Part shown: piece by piece, positions 53,862 to 64,000 of the stretch
Numbering within the stretch: the first letter of the stretch is position 1
Layout: each line of letters starts with the position of its first letter
NCBI RefSeq assembly: GCF_002355395.1
Contig: NZ_AP017315.1
Coordinates: 2,232,001 to 2,296,000 of the forward strand
Reading direction: 5' to 3'
From: Microcella alkaliphila
GTDB lineage: Bacteria > Actinomycetota > Actinomycetes > Actinomycetales > Microbacteriaceae
Length of the DNA stretch: 64,000 bases
The notes under the pieces: generated by a model
Database searches by the model: none
Told to the model about the DNA's origin: nothing
Seen by the model: only the letters and a program-made list of their open reading frames with translations
Translations under genes and position numbers: made by a program

Positions 53862-56800
53862 TCAGCGGCTGGGAAGAATCTCTTCCAGCCACGAATCAAG
53901 GACACCCTGCTGCTTCAGCGAGCGTTCTTCCCGCGCGTACCTTGCGAGCTCAGCTGACGGCATGAACCGCGCCTCCGAAGAGGCCTCTGCGATCGCCGAC
54001 GACCAGCTGTCCACTGTGTTGTCACACACCGTGAGCCCGCGATCGGCCAGCAACGCGTACGGACCGATGTTGCTCGCAATCGAGCCCAGGTTAAGGAAGG
54101 TGTACTCAAGCACCTTGAGGTCGCTCTTCGCAAGATTGAAAGGGTCATCTGCAAGGGGAGCTACGCCTCCGTGCCAATGACGTCGGTTGCGGGTCAGTGC
54201 CAGCCAATGGGCGAAATCGCGATAAGCGAGGGAGCCACGGGGTACATGGATTCGGTTGAACCATGTCTCGTCCGCCTCGGTCACACCGATTACGTCCAGT
54301 TCGATCCTTAGCGCAGGGTGCTGGCCCAGGGCTTCAAATACGGGCTTCAGAAGCTCAAGGTCCTCCGCATGAGTATTCGTGCCCCAATAGACCCACCGCA
54401 CAAGTCGCTTACGGCGGATACGCCAAGGGGATCTCTTCTGCGAAGGTTCGCCAGGCGACCAGGCCGATTCGTCAACGAGATTCGGGTGAACGATGACGCG
54501 ATGAGCGCCAAGCTTCCGAGCGCTTCGCCCGAGCTCTTCCGTGCTGACGACAACAGAGTCGGAGATACTCAAGAGCCGCCGTGCAGAGGCCACCGTGTCT
54601 GGAACCGATCGCTCCGTTGCCGCCTCTGAGTACAAGTCGTCGTCAAAATCTGCCGTAATTCGGATACCTCGAGCATCGGCGATCTTTCGGAGGGATTCGG
54701 AGTTGGCTGCCTTGAGCGCGTCCCTTTGGACCAGCATGCTGTCGAACGGAGTCGGATCCAGGCCAAGTGCATAGTCGATCGGATCGAACGCTCGAAACGC
54801 CACGGTAGGACTATCGAAGTACCTCTGTAGCTTGCTCTCGATTCGGACGAAAGGCGCCCCCCGTCCGGACGCCGTTGCCACCCCGACTGTCTGAGGCTGA
54901 ACCATCCTCGACGCACGCGCATACAGGTCCAAATACTCGCCGGCCATAGTCGTCCGGCTCCGCGATACGACTACTGGAGGAGCTGGAAGCTCGAGGCTCT
55001 CCCCCCGCAGCAACGTTTGCGCGGATGCACGAAGAAAGTCAACGAAGTCCTCCGGCTTGTCGACATCGAAAAGCACTCCCCCACCCTTCTCCCTAACTCG
55101 GTCACCCACGGCACCAAGATCAGTTGACAGCACCGTCAGGCCCATGGACCACAGCTCAGACAGAGTGTGAGAGAACGTCTCTGGTGCGATGGAAAAGATG
55201 CCCCCGAGGTCCGGAGAAATCGACTCAACCAAAGCTCCGAAGTCATCGCGGGCGTACGGTCCGTGGTCTACTGCTAGTGGGTGGACCTTTGCCGACATCT
55301 TCCCCGCAAGGTGCCACTCTACGAGCGGGCTCGTCGCCTCAATAAGCTCGGCAACCAGGCCCGCGCCCTTCTGCAGCCCCCAGTTTGCAGGGCAAAATAT
55401 CCGCAGGGGGCCAGCGGGACGATCCGTCTTGTCGCCGCGGAAAGCCGCGCGCGATAGGTCATCCCGACCGTGCTCGATGACGACAACTTTGCTCGACAGC
55501 TCAGGGAAGTGCTGAGTGTAAACGTCGCGCGCTGACACCGTTGTCGCAACAACCGATTGGGCGCCTGCAAAGACCTTCTGCGCCCGTTCCCTCCAACGGT
55601 AAACACCGTCATGCTTGAGGGAAACGGCGTCCGCGACGAAGGTGGATGGCAAGCTACAGCGCGAGTTTCCCGGGGTGCACACCCCGCCGCAGTATTTGCC
55701 TTCACCGTCGATGAGATTCACTGAAGGGCACACGTAGTAGAAGTCATGAGTCGAGACGATGAAGGGGATTCCCAATCTCTCGAGCACCGTGGGGAGCGTC
55801 TCGAGCGGCTGATTGATGAGATGCCTGATGTGCACCAGTTCGATCGAGTACATTGCGAAGATTCGCGCAAGAAAGACGGCGAGATCAGTTCTCCAGGTGT
55901 CGGCGATCCGAAGTTGGGGCTTGAGGTTGAGGGATTCGACCACCCTCGGTAGGCCACCGTTGACCGTCGAGAACTCGACTCTTGATGGGCTCACGGTGAG
56001 GAGGAAAGACTCCTGATCGTGCTCGAGAGCGGTCATCAAGTCGATGTTGGTGGCGGGCGTTCCACCGCCTGACATGTGCACCACATATGCGCGTCGCGGC
56101 TTCGAGACCGAGGCTCGAGTCGCGGACTGAATGGCGACGAAGTGCTCACGCATCTCCCGCATCGCCGGTGAACTCATCCATTCGCGAACGTCACGTCGAT
56201 AGTGCGGCCACGCAGAGTCGACTGTCTTGCCAGCCTGTTCCATCAACTGCTCGCGCTCAGGGCCGAAGCTGGCACCCTTCTCGTGATGCACCATCACTTG
56301 TGGCGCGATTGCTAGGGTCCACCCGCGCTCACGAGCACGCATCGACCAGTCGTTCTCTTCTCCATAGCCTCGAGGGAATCGGTCTTCATCGAAGGTGCCC
56401 ACATCACCCAAAGCATCGCGCCTGAGGTAGACGCAGAAACCGTGAATTGTGGCAGCTTCGATCGTGATCTGCGGTGTTCGCTGTAATACGGCGCGACTCG
56501 TGTTGCGCCAGCCGTACTCGCTCGACCAATCGTTGTACTGGCCAGCAACCGGCACAGCCAAAGCACCAGCGTTATCCGAAACCGCAGATACGGCGGCGAC
56601 CTTCGCGCCTGAATACGCCGCCAACCTCAATCTCTGAATCCAGAGTGGCCCCACCTCTGTGTCGCTGTTGAGCAAGATGACGTCCGTCTCGCCGGCTTCA
56701 GCGAGCCCACGGTTGACGGTCTTGGTGTAGCCCAGATTCTCCTCATTCTTGAGAACTCGCAGCCGCGGTATGGACTGGTACGAGCTAAGGATTCGCTGGG

Positions 56801-57005
56801 TATGGACGTCAGGAGAAGCGTCGTCAATGACGATCACTTCTAGACCATGCGGCAAATCCGTCGCCAGAACCGAGTCCAAACAACGCTTGACAACATCGCC
56901 GCCGTTGTAGACGGGGATGACGACCGTTACGTCCCGCGCTGACGCAAGGAGACCGAGGGCGTGATTGGCGTCTAGATGCTGGATCTTGCGAACTTCGCCG
57001 AGCAC
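53862..57005 (-). CDS. Three-domain glycosyltransferase (GT2 + GT4 + GT-B-like), 1,047 aa
   Basis: Domain 1 (about 25-300) is GT2: VTVVIPVYNGGDVVKRCLDS, VIDDASPDVHTQ, NLGYTKTVNRGL, ILLNSDTEVGP and RGYGEENDWSMRARERG. Domain 2 (about 310-690) is GT4-like: YVVHMSGGGTPATNIDLM, HIRHLINQPLETLP, STHDFYYVCPS, a Cys cluster KYCGGVCTPGNSRC, and FSHTLSELWSMGLTVLSTD. Domain 3 (about 720-1047) resembles a GT-B half: ITADFDDDLYSE, WVYWGTNTHAEDLELL and FNLAKSDLKVLEYTFLNLGSI. One chain may add several sugars in sequence. The GTG start directly abuts the stop of the 101-aa gene upstream. Confidence 0.85.
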   Translation of the reverse strand: MLGEVRKIQHLDANHALGLLASARDVTVVIPVYNGGDVVKRCLDSVLATDLPHGLEVIVIDDASPDVHTQRILSSYQSIPRLRVLKNEENLGYTKTVNRGLAEAGETDVILLNSDTEVGPLWIQRLRLAAYSGAKVAAVSAVSDNAGALAVPVAGQYNDWSSEYGWRNTSRAVLQRTPQITIEAATIHGFCVYLRRDALGDVGTFDEDRFPRGYGEENDWSMRARERGWTLAIAPQVMVHHEKGASFGPEREQLMEQAGKTVDSAWPHYRRDVREWMSSPAMREMREHFVAIQSATRASVSKPRRAYVVHMSGGGTPATNIDLMTALEHDQESFLLTVSPSRVEFSTVNGGLPRVVESLNLKPQLRIADTWRTDLAVFLARIFAMYSIELVHIRHLINQPLETLPTVLERLGIPFIVSTHDFYYVCPSVNLIDGEGKYCGGVCTPGNSRCSLPSTFVADAVSLKHDGVYRWRERAQKVFAGAQSVVATTVSARDVYTQHFPELSSKVVVIEHGRDDLSRAAFRGDKTDRPAGPLRIFCPANWGLQKGAGLVAELIEATSPLVEWHLAGKMSAKVHPLAVDHGPYARDDFGALVESISPDLGGIFSIAPETFSHTLSELWSMGLTVLSTDLGAVGDRVREKGGGVLFDVDKPEDFVDFLRASAQTLLRGESLELPAPPVVVSRSRTTMAGEYLDLYARASRMVQPQTVGVATASGRGAPFVRIESKLQRYFDSPTVAFRAFDPIDYALGLDPTPFDSMLVQRDALKAANSESLRKIADARGIRITADFDDDLYSEAATERSVPDTVASARRLLSISDSVVVSTEELGRSARKLGAHRVIVHPNLVDESAWSPGEPSQKRSPWRIRRKRLVRWVYWGTNTHAEDLELLKPVFEALGQHPALRIELDVIGVTEADETWFNRIHVPRGSLAYRDFAHWLALTRNRRHWHGGVAPLADDPFNLAKSDLKVLEYTFLNLGSIASNIGPYALLADRGLTVCDNTVDSWSSAIAEASSEARFMPSAELARYAREERSLKQQGVLDSWLEEILPSR

Positions 57006-57311
57006 CTACTCAGCCCCCCGCTGTGAACCTCTGAGCCGCGCACGCAACCTGGCGAGACGAGGTTTTACCTTGACGTAGGCGGGCTCGAAGGGTCGAACTG
57101 CCGCTAGCGCGAACTTCACCACTCGCCGGTTGAGGATTGCCTCGGCCTCGCCAGGAGGCCTCGTCGCGACAGTTGCATTCACCACGCTGGCGGACAAACG
57201 ACGGGCCCGGTCCTGCGCGACCGCCCGATACTCTTCGACGAGCAGGATGAGTTCTTCCCGCGTCAGGCCCTCGAGAACCGCCCGTGGAACTTCTTCGCGC
57301 TCAGACGTCAT
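57006..57311 (-). CDS. Small hypothetical protein, helical and basic
   Basis: A 101-aa protein I do not recognise. Residues 1-45 are predicted helical and charged (VLEGLTREELILLVEEYRAV). A middle segment is hydrophobic enough to be amphipathic (VVKFALAAVRPFEP) and the C-terminus is strongly basic (VKPRLARLRARLRG). It ends immediately before the start of the three-domain glycosyltransferase (no gap), so it is its probable co-translated partner. TAGGCT lies 7 nt before the ATG. Confidence 0.65.
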   Translation of the reverse strand: MTSEREEVPRAVLEGLTREELILLVEEYRAVAQDRARRLSASVVNATVATRPPGEAEAILNRRVVKFALAAVRPFEPAYVKVKPRLARLRARLRGSQRGAE

Positions 57312-57318
57312 GAGGTTC

Positions 57319-57324
57319 AGCCTA
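57319..57324 (-). promoter_or_regulatory. Leaderless-type -10 for the 57311 operon
   Basis: TAGGCT, 7 nt, then ATG at 57311. Confidence 0.5.
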
Positions 57325-57456
57325 CTTTCCCTCGCGCCCTCCCGTTTCGACGGAGGTCGGGCCCGTTGTCCAGTCGTTTACCTAGCCGCCCAGCATTATT
57401 CACCTTCGCCCATCGCGAGCGTGTGGTCCGCCCCGACGTCGGGGCAGGTGTGCCAC

Positions 57457-57462
57457 TATCCT
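57457..57462 (+). promoter_or_regulatory. Leaderless-type -10 for the methyltransferase
   Basis: TATCCT, 7 nt, then GTG at 57470. Confidence 0.45.
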
Positions 57463-57469
57463 CGATCCT

Positions 57470-58558
57470 GTGACCAAGCCGACGCACGACCGTGTCCCCA
57501 ATGCCTTCCCGGCCCTACCGGCGAACACCCGCGTCGATTCGTCGGCGGGAACGCTAGAGGGCCACTGGTCACCCAGCCAATTGGCAATGCTCGCCGCGCT
57601 GCGCCAGACCAAGTACCGCGTCAAGTCAGCGTGGAGTGGCCACCTTCCCTTCGCGTTCTCGATCGTGGCGTTGCACCGACCGCGACGCCTCGTAGAGCTG
57701 GGCACGCATCGCGGCGCGAGCTTTTTCGCATTCTGTGAGGCGATGAAGGAGTTCGACGTTGACGGCCAATGCATTGCCATCGATCATTGGCTGGGCGATT
57801 CACAAGCTGGCTCCATGGGTGACGAAGTCTTCGAGTCAGTGGGTCGCGTCTTGCGCAAGGACTTTGCCGACCTAGCGTCGACTCTCCGCACGAGCTTCTC
57901 AGACGCAGCTCCTCACTTCGAAGATGGCTCTGTTGACCTCCTCCACATCGACGGCTTTCATACGTACGATGCGGTCACGACTGACTACGCCACCTGGTTG
58001 CCAAAAATGTCTGACCGGGGCGTCATCTTGTTTCATGACATCAATGAACACCAGGAGTCTTTCGGGGTATGGCGACTGTGGTCGGAGCTAACCCGGGCAT
58101 ATCCAGCAAGGACTTTCGCTTTCGGACATTCGCATGGACTGGGAGTGCTCAGTCTTGACGACGACGCCAGCTCAACCGTGAATCGCTTTCTGTTAGAAGC
58201 TGCTTCTGCAGAGACGGGAACATTCCTACAGCAATTCTTCACCACAGCAGCACTAAGCCAGGAACGCGCGCGTTTGGTGACGGCCGGCGCTATTGAAAGA
58301 GAGCGCAACCGTGCGAACAAGTTGAGCGGCGACGCTTTTGCCACTCGCCAGCAGGAGGGACTCGCGCATCGCTCCGCAGATATAGAGGCGGCAAAGGCGG
58401 AGGAGATTGAAGCTATAAATGCTGCTCACGAGGCTGAGCTTCAACAGGTGGTCGCCCGGCATGAAGCGATCGTCACCGCAATCACATCAAGTCGGTCCTG
58501 GCGCGTAACTGCTCCACTTCGATGGATGTCGCGGGGTCTTCGCGGTGGTCGAGCTTAG
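57470..58558 (+). CDS. Class I SAM-dependent methyltransferase with C-terminal coiled coil
   Basis: A 362-aa protein. The methyltransferase-24-type core spans about 50-225: RRLVELGTHRGASFFAFCEA (SAM motif I), CIAIDHWLGD, VDLLHIDGFHTYDAV and GVILFHDINEHQ. Residues about 260-345 are Ala/Glu-rich and coiled-coil-like. The end, SSRSWRVTAPLRWMSRGL, is a motif that in many surface-glycan proteins joins a methyltransferase to a glycosyltransferase domain. Here it is followed by a stop and then IS debris, so loss of a downstream domain is possible (inference). Probably methylates a polysaccharide sugar. Confidence 0.82.
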   Translation: MTKPTHDRVPNAFPALPANTRVDSSAGTLEGHWSPSQLAMLAALRQTKYRVKSAWSGHLPFAFSIVALHRPRRLVELGTHRGASFFAFCEAMKEFDVDGQCIAIDHWLGDSQAGSMGDEVFESVGRVLRKDFADLASTLRTSFSDAAPHFEDGSVDLLHIDGFHTYDAVTTDYATWLPKMSDRGVILFHDINEHQESFGVWRLWSELTRAYPARTFAFGHSHGLGVLSLDDDASSTVNRFLLEAASAETGTFLQQFFTTAALSQERARLVTAGAIERERNRANKLSGDAFATRQQEGLAHRSADIEAAKAEEIEAINAAHEAELQQVVARHEAIVTAITSSRSWRVTAPLRWMSRGLRGGRA

Positions 58559-58559
58559 G

Positions 58560-58673
58560 TTAGTGCGCCCGCTCGCGGCGCAGGGCGAAGTACCCGGAAA
58601 TTCCCTCTTCGTGCGCAAGTGCCACGTAATTGGCGTCCTCTGAGATCGCTGCCAACCCAGTCCCGCCCAGCAT
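58560..58673 (-). pseudogene. Possible truncated gene remnant beside the IS3 element
   Basis: A 37-codon stretch on the minus strand (from MLGGTGLAAISEDANY to YFALRRERAH, stop at 58560) reads like the C-terminus of a normal actinobacterial protein. It begins exactly at the left end of the IS3-family element. Joining the DNA across the IS gives an in-frame stop a few codons upstream, so the rest of the gene is not on the other side and may have been deleted. A chance open frame cannot be ruled out. Confidence 0.3.
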
Positions 58674-58833
58674 TGAATGGAGCCTGACCCGGTTTCCCGG
58701 ACACTTGAGTCGAGACGATAATCGTCTCGGTAGGAGTCCGTGAGGCCTGCTGCCCACCCGCCGGAGTTCCGGCGTCGAACCCTGGATTTGGTCGCGCAGG
58801 GAAACCCGGTCGCGCAGACCGCCCGCGATCTCG

Positions 58834-58841
58834 GGATTAGC
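58834..58841. repeat. 8-bp target duplication, left copy (ISL3 element 2)
   Basis: GGATTAGC, repeated exactly at 60320-60327, flanks the nested ISL3-family element. Confidence 0.92.
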
Positions 58842-60319
58842 GGCTCTTCGCCGTTGAGTGTGGGTGGCGGGTGACGCGCCGGTAGCCGGGGCTGCTGGGG
58901 CGATGGGTCGAGGTCCTCGAGGATCAGAGGACTCTTACCTCTTCTGATCGCGAGGACCCCGACTATGACCGAGCCTACGACGTGCTGCCGAGCCGACGGC
59001 AACTATTGCAACCGCTGCGATCTTCTCCTGGGCCTGGAGGGGTTGCGGGTGATTGCGGTTGAGCGCCGCGGCCTGGGATCGCTGACCGTGACGGTCGAGT
59101 CCCCACCTGGTCCGGCCGGCTGCCCAGGCTGCGGTGTCCTCGCGACCGGTCACGGGCGCGCGCCGGTGCCTCTGGTGGACGCACCCGCGATGGGCCGTCC
59201 GGTCCAACTGCTCTGGCGAAAGCGTCGGTGGCGCTGCGCGGAAGGTGCATGCGAGGTCGTCACGTTCCTCGAGCAGGACCACACCGTCGCGTTGCCGCGC
59301 GCAAAGCTGACCACTCGGGCGGCGTGGTGGGCGATCGAGCAGATGCGCCGCGAACACGCCTCGGTGAACGGTATCCGCCGGCAGTTGGGCACCAGCTGGC
59401 GAACAGTTTGGGAGACGATCAAGCCACTGCTGCAGATCGCCGAGGCGGATCCGGCTCGCTTCGATGGCGTGACCGTGTTGGGTGTTGATGAGCACGTCTG
59501 GCATCACGTGTCGACCAAGCCGATCAACGTCGGCGGGCGGGGGCCAAAGGAGCTCACCGGCATGGTCGACCTGACCCGTGATGCGGCGGGCCGCACCCGC
59601 GCCAGGCTGCTGGATCTCGTCCCGGGCCGCTCGGGTGAGGCTTACCGGGCATGGCTACAGGGGCGCGGCCCCGATTTTCGTGACCGGGTGAAGATCGCAA
59701 CCTTGGATCCGTTTCGCGGTTACAAGAACGCCATCGATGATCAACTCGACGACGCGCGCGCCGTGCTCGACGCATTCCACGTCGTCAAGCTCGGAACCAA
59801 GGTCGTCGACGATGTCCGCCGCCGCGTGCAACAGCAGCTCCACGGCCACCGAGGGCGCAAGGGTGACCCGCTCTATGGGATCCGGAACCTCCTGCGGGCA
59901 GGCGAGGAACACCTCACCGAACGGCAACGCACAAGACTCGCCCGCGCTTGGGCCGCCGACGAACAGCATGTTGAAGTCGAGGTCGCCTGGCACTGCGCGC
60001 AACAACTGCGATCCTGCTACCACCAAGCCGGTCACCGCGAAGGTCGCGTGATCGCCGAACAGGTGTTGAGGTCGTTCTTCACCTGCCCGATCCCGGAGGT
60101 CGCACGCCTGGGCCGGACGCTGCGAACCTGGCGAGACGAGTTTCTCGGCTACTTCGACACCGGCGGCGCGAACAACGGGGGCACCGAAGCGATGAACGGC
60201 CTGATCGAGCTCCACCGACGCATCGCCCGCGGCTTCCGCAACCGAGACAACTACCGCCTCCGGATGCTCCTCATCGGCGGCGGGCTATTCGCATGACCCA
60301 CACTCAACGGCGAAGAGCC
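58842..60319 (+). mobile_element. ISL3-family insertion sequence, element 2 (complete, nested)
   Basis: A 1,478-bp element with perfect 24-bp inverted repeats (58842-58865 and 60296-60319, beginning GGCTCTTCGCCGTTGAG) and perfect 8-bp flanking duplications (GGATTAGC). It carries one intact transposase gene. It shares the terminal GGCTCTTCG with element 1 but has a different inner repeat and transposase, so the two are separate ISL3 lineages that arrived independently. Confidence 0.96.
58965..60296 (+). CDS. ISL3-family transposase, element 2
   Basis: A 443-aa DDE transposase. Zinc-finger-like cysteines are in AGCPGCGVLA and RWRCAEGACEV; the HTH region is around VNGIRRQLGTSWRTVWETI. The catalytic core has VLGVDEHVWHHVS (first Asp), AVLDAFHVVKLGTKVVDDVR (second Asp) and NNGGTEAMNGLIELHRRIA (Glu). 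The ATG at 58965 is used. The stop is at the inner edge of the right inverted repeat. It is similar in length and layout to the transposase at 46863-48170 but diverged. Confidence 0.95.
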   Translation: MTEPTTCCRADGNYCNRCDLLLGLEGLRVIAVERRGLGSLTVTVESPPGPAGCPGCGVLATGHGRAPVPLVDAPAMGRPVQLLWRKRRWRCAEGACEVVTFLEQDHTVALPRAKLTTRAAWWAIEQMRREHASVNGIRRQLGTSWRTVWETIKPLLQIAEADPARFDGVTVLGVDEHVWHHVSTKPINVGGRGPKELTGMVDLTRDAAGRTRARLLDLVPGRSGEAYRAWLQGRGPDFRDRVKIATLDPFRGYKNAIDDQLDDARAVLDAFHVVKLGTKVVDDVRRRVQQQLHGHRGRKGDPLYGIRNLLRAGEEHLTERQRTRLARAWAADEQHVEVEVAWHCAQQLRSCYHQAGHREGRVIAEQVLRSFFTCPIPEVARLGRTLRTWRDEFLGYFDTGGANNGGTEAMNGLIELHRRIARGFRNRDNYRLRMLLIGGGLFA

Positions 60320-60327
60320 GGATTAGC
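60320..60327. repeat. 8-bp target duplication, right copy (ISL3 element 2)
   Basis: GGATTAGC, identical to 58834-58841. Confidence 0.92.
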
Positions 60328-60506
60328 GAGTCCTGTCTTCGCAACTGGATGCACCGCGACGCGGTTGACCTCGACCGCAAACCTGGCGTGACCTCCGATG
60401 TGCATCGGGAGCGGGTCGAGTTGCGGCGCCGGTTGCGGGTGCTGGAGATGGAGAACGAGATCCTCAAGCGCGTGTCGGCCTATTTTGCGCGGGAGAACCT
60501 GCTCCC

Positions 60507-61385
60507 AAAGTTGGGTTCCCGCTGGTCCAGGAGTTGAGCCGCGACGGGATCCACGTCGCGGGGGCCTGCCGGTTCCTGAAGATCCCAACGTCTGGCTACT
60601 ACGACTAGGCGAGCTGGCCGCCATCGGCGTGCGCGATCGCGGACGCGGAGCTGACGACCACGATCGGACGGATCCACGCTAACTTTCGAGCAAACTATGG
60701 TGCGCCGCGGGTGCTGGCCGAGTTGCGGCTCGGGCTCGGCATTCGCGTCGCCCGCAAACGCGTCGCCAGGCTGCTGCGGCAATACGGGTTGGTCAGCGTC
60801 TCCCATCCTCGCAAGCGGCGAGGCTGGAGGCTGGACACGGCCACACACGAGGATCTCGTGAAACGGCAGCTCCGCGCCGATGGGCCGAACCGGCTCTGGT
60901 TCTGCTGCAATGCGCAACACCGCGCGAGAGACGGCTGGGTTTACTGCGCCGCCGTCATCGACGCATACTCACGCCGGATCGTTGGCTGGTCGATCAGCGA
61001 TCAGATCGCCGCGGAGATCGTCGTCGATGCGCTGGAGATGGCCCGGTGGCGGCGCCGACCTGAACCCGGGACGGTCGTTCACGCGGACAGCGGAGCGCAA
61101 TAAACGCCCCGGCTCGTCGGGCACCGGCTCCGCCAAGCTGGCCTGCTCGGCTCGATAGGCAGAGTCGCGTCCAGCGTTGACAACGCGCTCATCGAGTCGT
61201 TCTGGTCAACGATGCAACGCGAGATGCTGGACCGCACCGTGTGGGACTCCAGGACGCAGCTCGCGTCAGCCATGTTCGAGTGGATCGAGGGGTCCTACAA
61301 CCCTCGCCGTCGGCACACTAGCCTCGGCAACCTCAGCCCTGCCGAGTTCCAAGCCCTTCACACCACCGCCGCAACATCGGCATGA
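60507..61385 (+). pseudogene. IS3-family orfB (DDE transposase), inactivated by in-frame stops
   Basis: Read in one frame from the AAA at 60507 (-1 relative to orfA), the product is a normal IS3 OrfB: FPLVQELSRDGIHVAGACRF, RVLAELRLGLGIRVARKRVA, GWVYCAAVIDAYSRRIVGWS, HADSGAQ, SVDNALIESFWSTMQREMLD and YNPRRRHTSLGNLSPAEF. It is broken by TAG at 60606-60608 and TAA at 61101-61103, where a Tyr codon is expected. The usual first catalytic Asp after RLWFC is replaced (CNAQH). No frameshift is needed, so decay is by point mutation. Confidence 0.88.
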
Positions 61386-61397
61386 TTAACAACATAG

Positions 61398-63330
<1,933 letters not shown>

Positions 63331-63334
<4 letters not shown>

Positions 63335-64000
63335 AGCGGTCGGGTCGTCGCCGGCTGCGCGAGGTCGCGCGCGACGTCGATGAGGCCGCGGTTGTAGCGG
63401 TGGTACCGCCCGCCCACGGCGGCTGCCGCGACCCGCGGCACGCGCGCGACGCGGCTCACCGGTAGCGAGGCCCGCCACCGCTCATGCGCCAACTTACGGT
63501 GCAGCGTCTCGCGAATGCGCGCGTTGGCCACCTCGGGATGCGCGTCAGCAAACTCCGCGATACTCGCGGCCCGCGCGATCAACCGTGCCGCTCGCTCATC
63601 GCGCGCCTCCGTCAGCTTCTGCCTGCGACGCTCCCAGTCGACGGCGCTCGCCCCGATCTGGTTGCCGCCGTGCTGCCGGTAGTCAAGCAGCGGCTCGGGC
63701 ACGAGTCGCACGCCACCCGAGAGCGCCGCAACCATGGCGAACCACTCGTCGTGAATCCACCCCTCACCGATCGGAAGCGCCCCGCGCGCAAACGGGCCCC
63801 GCATCACCGCGGTCGCCCCCGTGATGAGGTTGCGACGTAGAAGCACGTCAAACGCGTGGCCGCTCGTCAGGGCGTTGCGCTCTCGGACCGTCGCATCCAG
63901 GGTGTCTAGAAGCAAACCGCCCGTGGGCACGCCGTCGGCGTCGACGAGTCGGGCGTCCGAGTGCACGAGCATCACGGCCGGGTCGGAGAACACCGGAATC
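63331..64000 (-). CDS. Glycosyltransferase family 2 protein, N-terminus beyond window
   Basis: About 223 C-terminal residues are visible. MLVHSDARLVDADGVPTGG, NLITGATAVMRGPF, GEGWIHDEWFAMVAALSG, PLLDYRQHGGNQIGAS and the ending GRYHRYNRGLIDVARDLAQP align closely with the same positions of the 344-aa product of 43267-44301. By that comparison about 120 N-terminal residues, including the DxD domain, lie off the right edge. It is convergent with rmlD. Confidence 0.88.

Larger units (their letters stand above)
58740..60537 (+). pseudogene. IS3-family orfA (helix-turn-helix), split by ISL3 element 2
   Basis: GTG 58740 with the strong ribosome-binding site TAGGAG. Codons 1-34 (AHPPEFRRRTLDLVAQGNPV, then AQTARDLGIS) run to 58841. 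After removing 58842-60327 (the IS plus one duplication copy) the frame resumes precisely at 60328 with ESCLRNWMHRDAVDLD and continues through the leucine-zipper-like RVELRRRLRVLEMENEILKR to a stop at 60535-60537. The reconstituted OrfA is 103 aa, showing the frame was intact when the ISL3 element arrived. Confidence 0.88.

Noticed and set aside
58487..59002. Minus-strand 171-codon frame across the methyltransferase end and IS3 left end
   Set aside because: It crosses the IS boundary and is antisense to orfA; no family features.

Overview
The window comes from a high-GC actinobacterium, most likely a member of the Microbacteriaceae (inference). The evidence is the very high GC content, a whiB2 / zincin-like / DUF3499 / phosphomannomutase / manA / ahcY neighbourhood that parallels the Mycobacterium tuberculosis whiB2-manA-sahH region, many leaderless-type starts (a TANNNT hexamer 6-7 nt before ATG/GTG), and the recurring hexamer GGATGC. 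The genus cannot be named from the sequence alone.

Layout. (1) 1-3.7 kb: a fur-catalase operon with a palindromic Fur/PerR-type box, and a divergent SpoIIM / RDD membrane pair. (2) 3.7-15.1 kb: ahcY, phosphomannomutase, DUF3499, a degenerate zincin, a DUF5719 protein coupled to a 951-aa membrane glycosyltransferase, WhiB2, galE and manA. A 626-bp repeat-rich gap lies upstream of ahcY. (3) 15.2-24.1 kb: a glutaryl-CoA-dehydrogenase-like enzyme, two tandem Wzy/ligase-like membrane proteins, a second galE, and two secreted proteins with cell-wall-binding (CWB2) repeats, one of them a trypsin-like protease. (4) 24.2-36.7 kb: an 11-gene minus-strand operon, mostly with 4-nt overlaps. It has three nucleotide-sugar genes (WbpD/WbpE/WbpB-like), a GT4, an ABC flippase-like transporter and six glycosyltransferases that form two rearranged copies of one three-gene set. 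(5) 36.8-45.3 kb: further glycosyltransferases, DUF2304, a nucleotide-sugar dehydrogenase and a DUF2142 membrane protein. (6) 45.3-58.6 kb: a Wzm/Wzt-type polysaccharide ABC exporter, large glycosyltransferases, rmlA-rmlC, a WbpA-like dehydrogenase and a methyltransferase. By eye this part is less GC-rich and it carries or abuts insertion sequences. (7) 58.6-61.4 kb: a decayed IS3-family element with an intact ISL3-family element inserted in its orfA. (8) 61.5-64 kb: rmlB-rmlD and a truncated glycosyltransferase paralogous to the one at 43.3-44.3 kb.

Taken together, 16-64 kb is a large cell-surface polysaccharide locus. It holds dTDP-L-rhamnose synthesis (rmlA, B, C, D in two pieces), GDP-mannose precursor supply (manA, pmm), UDP-galactose (galE, two copies), and what looks like the complete set for UDP-2,3-diacetamido-glucuronic acid (WbpA/B/E/D-like). 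It also encodes two different ABC export routes, two Wzy-like polymerases/ligases, and about 17 glycosyltransferases. The CWB2 proteins are plausible clients that bind a polymer made here. The most noteworthy items are the duplicated glycosyltransferase module in one operon with an ABC transporter, the IS-in-IS nest, an ISL3 insertion at the probable -10 of the wzm-wzt promoter, and the structured repeats before ahcY.
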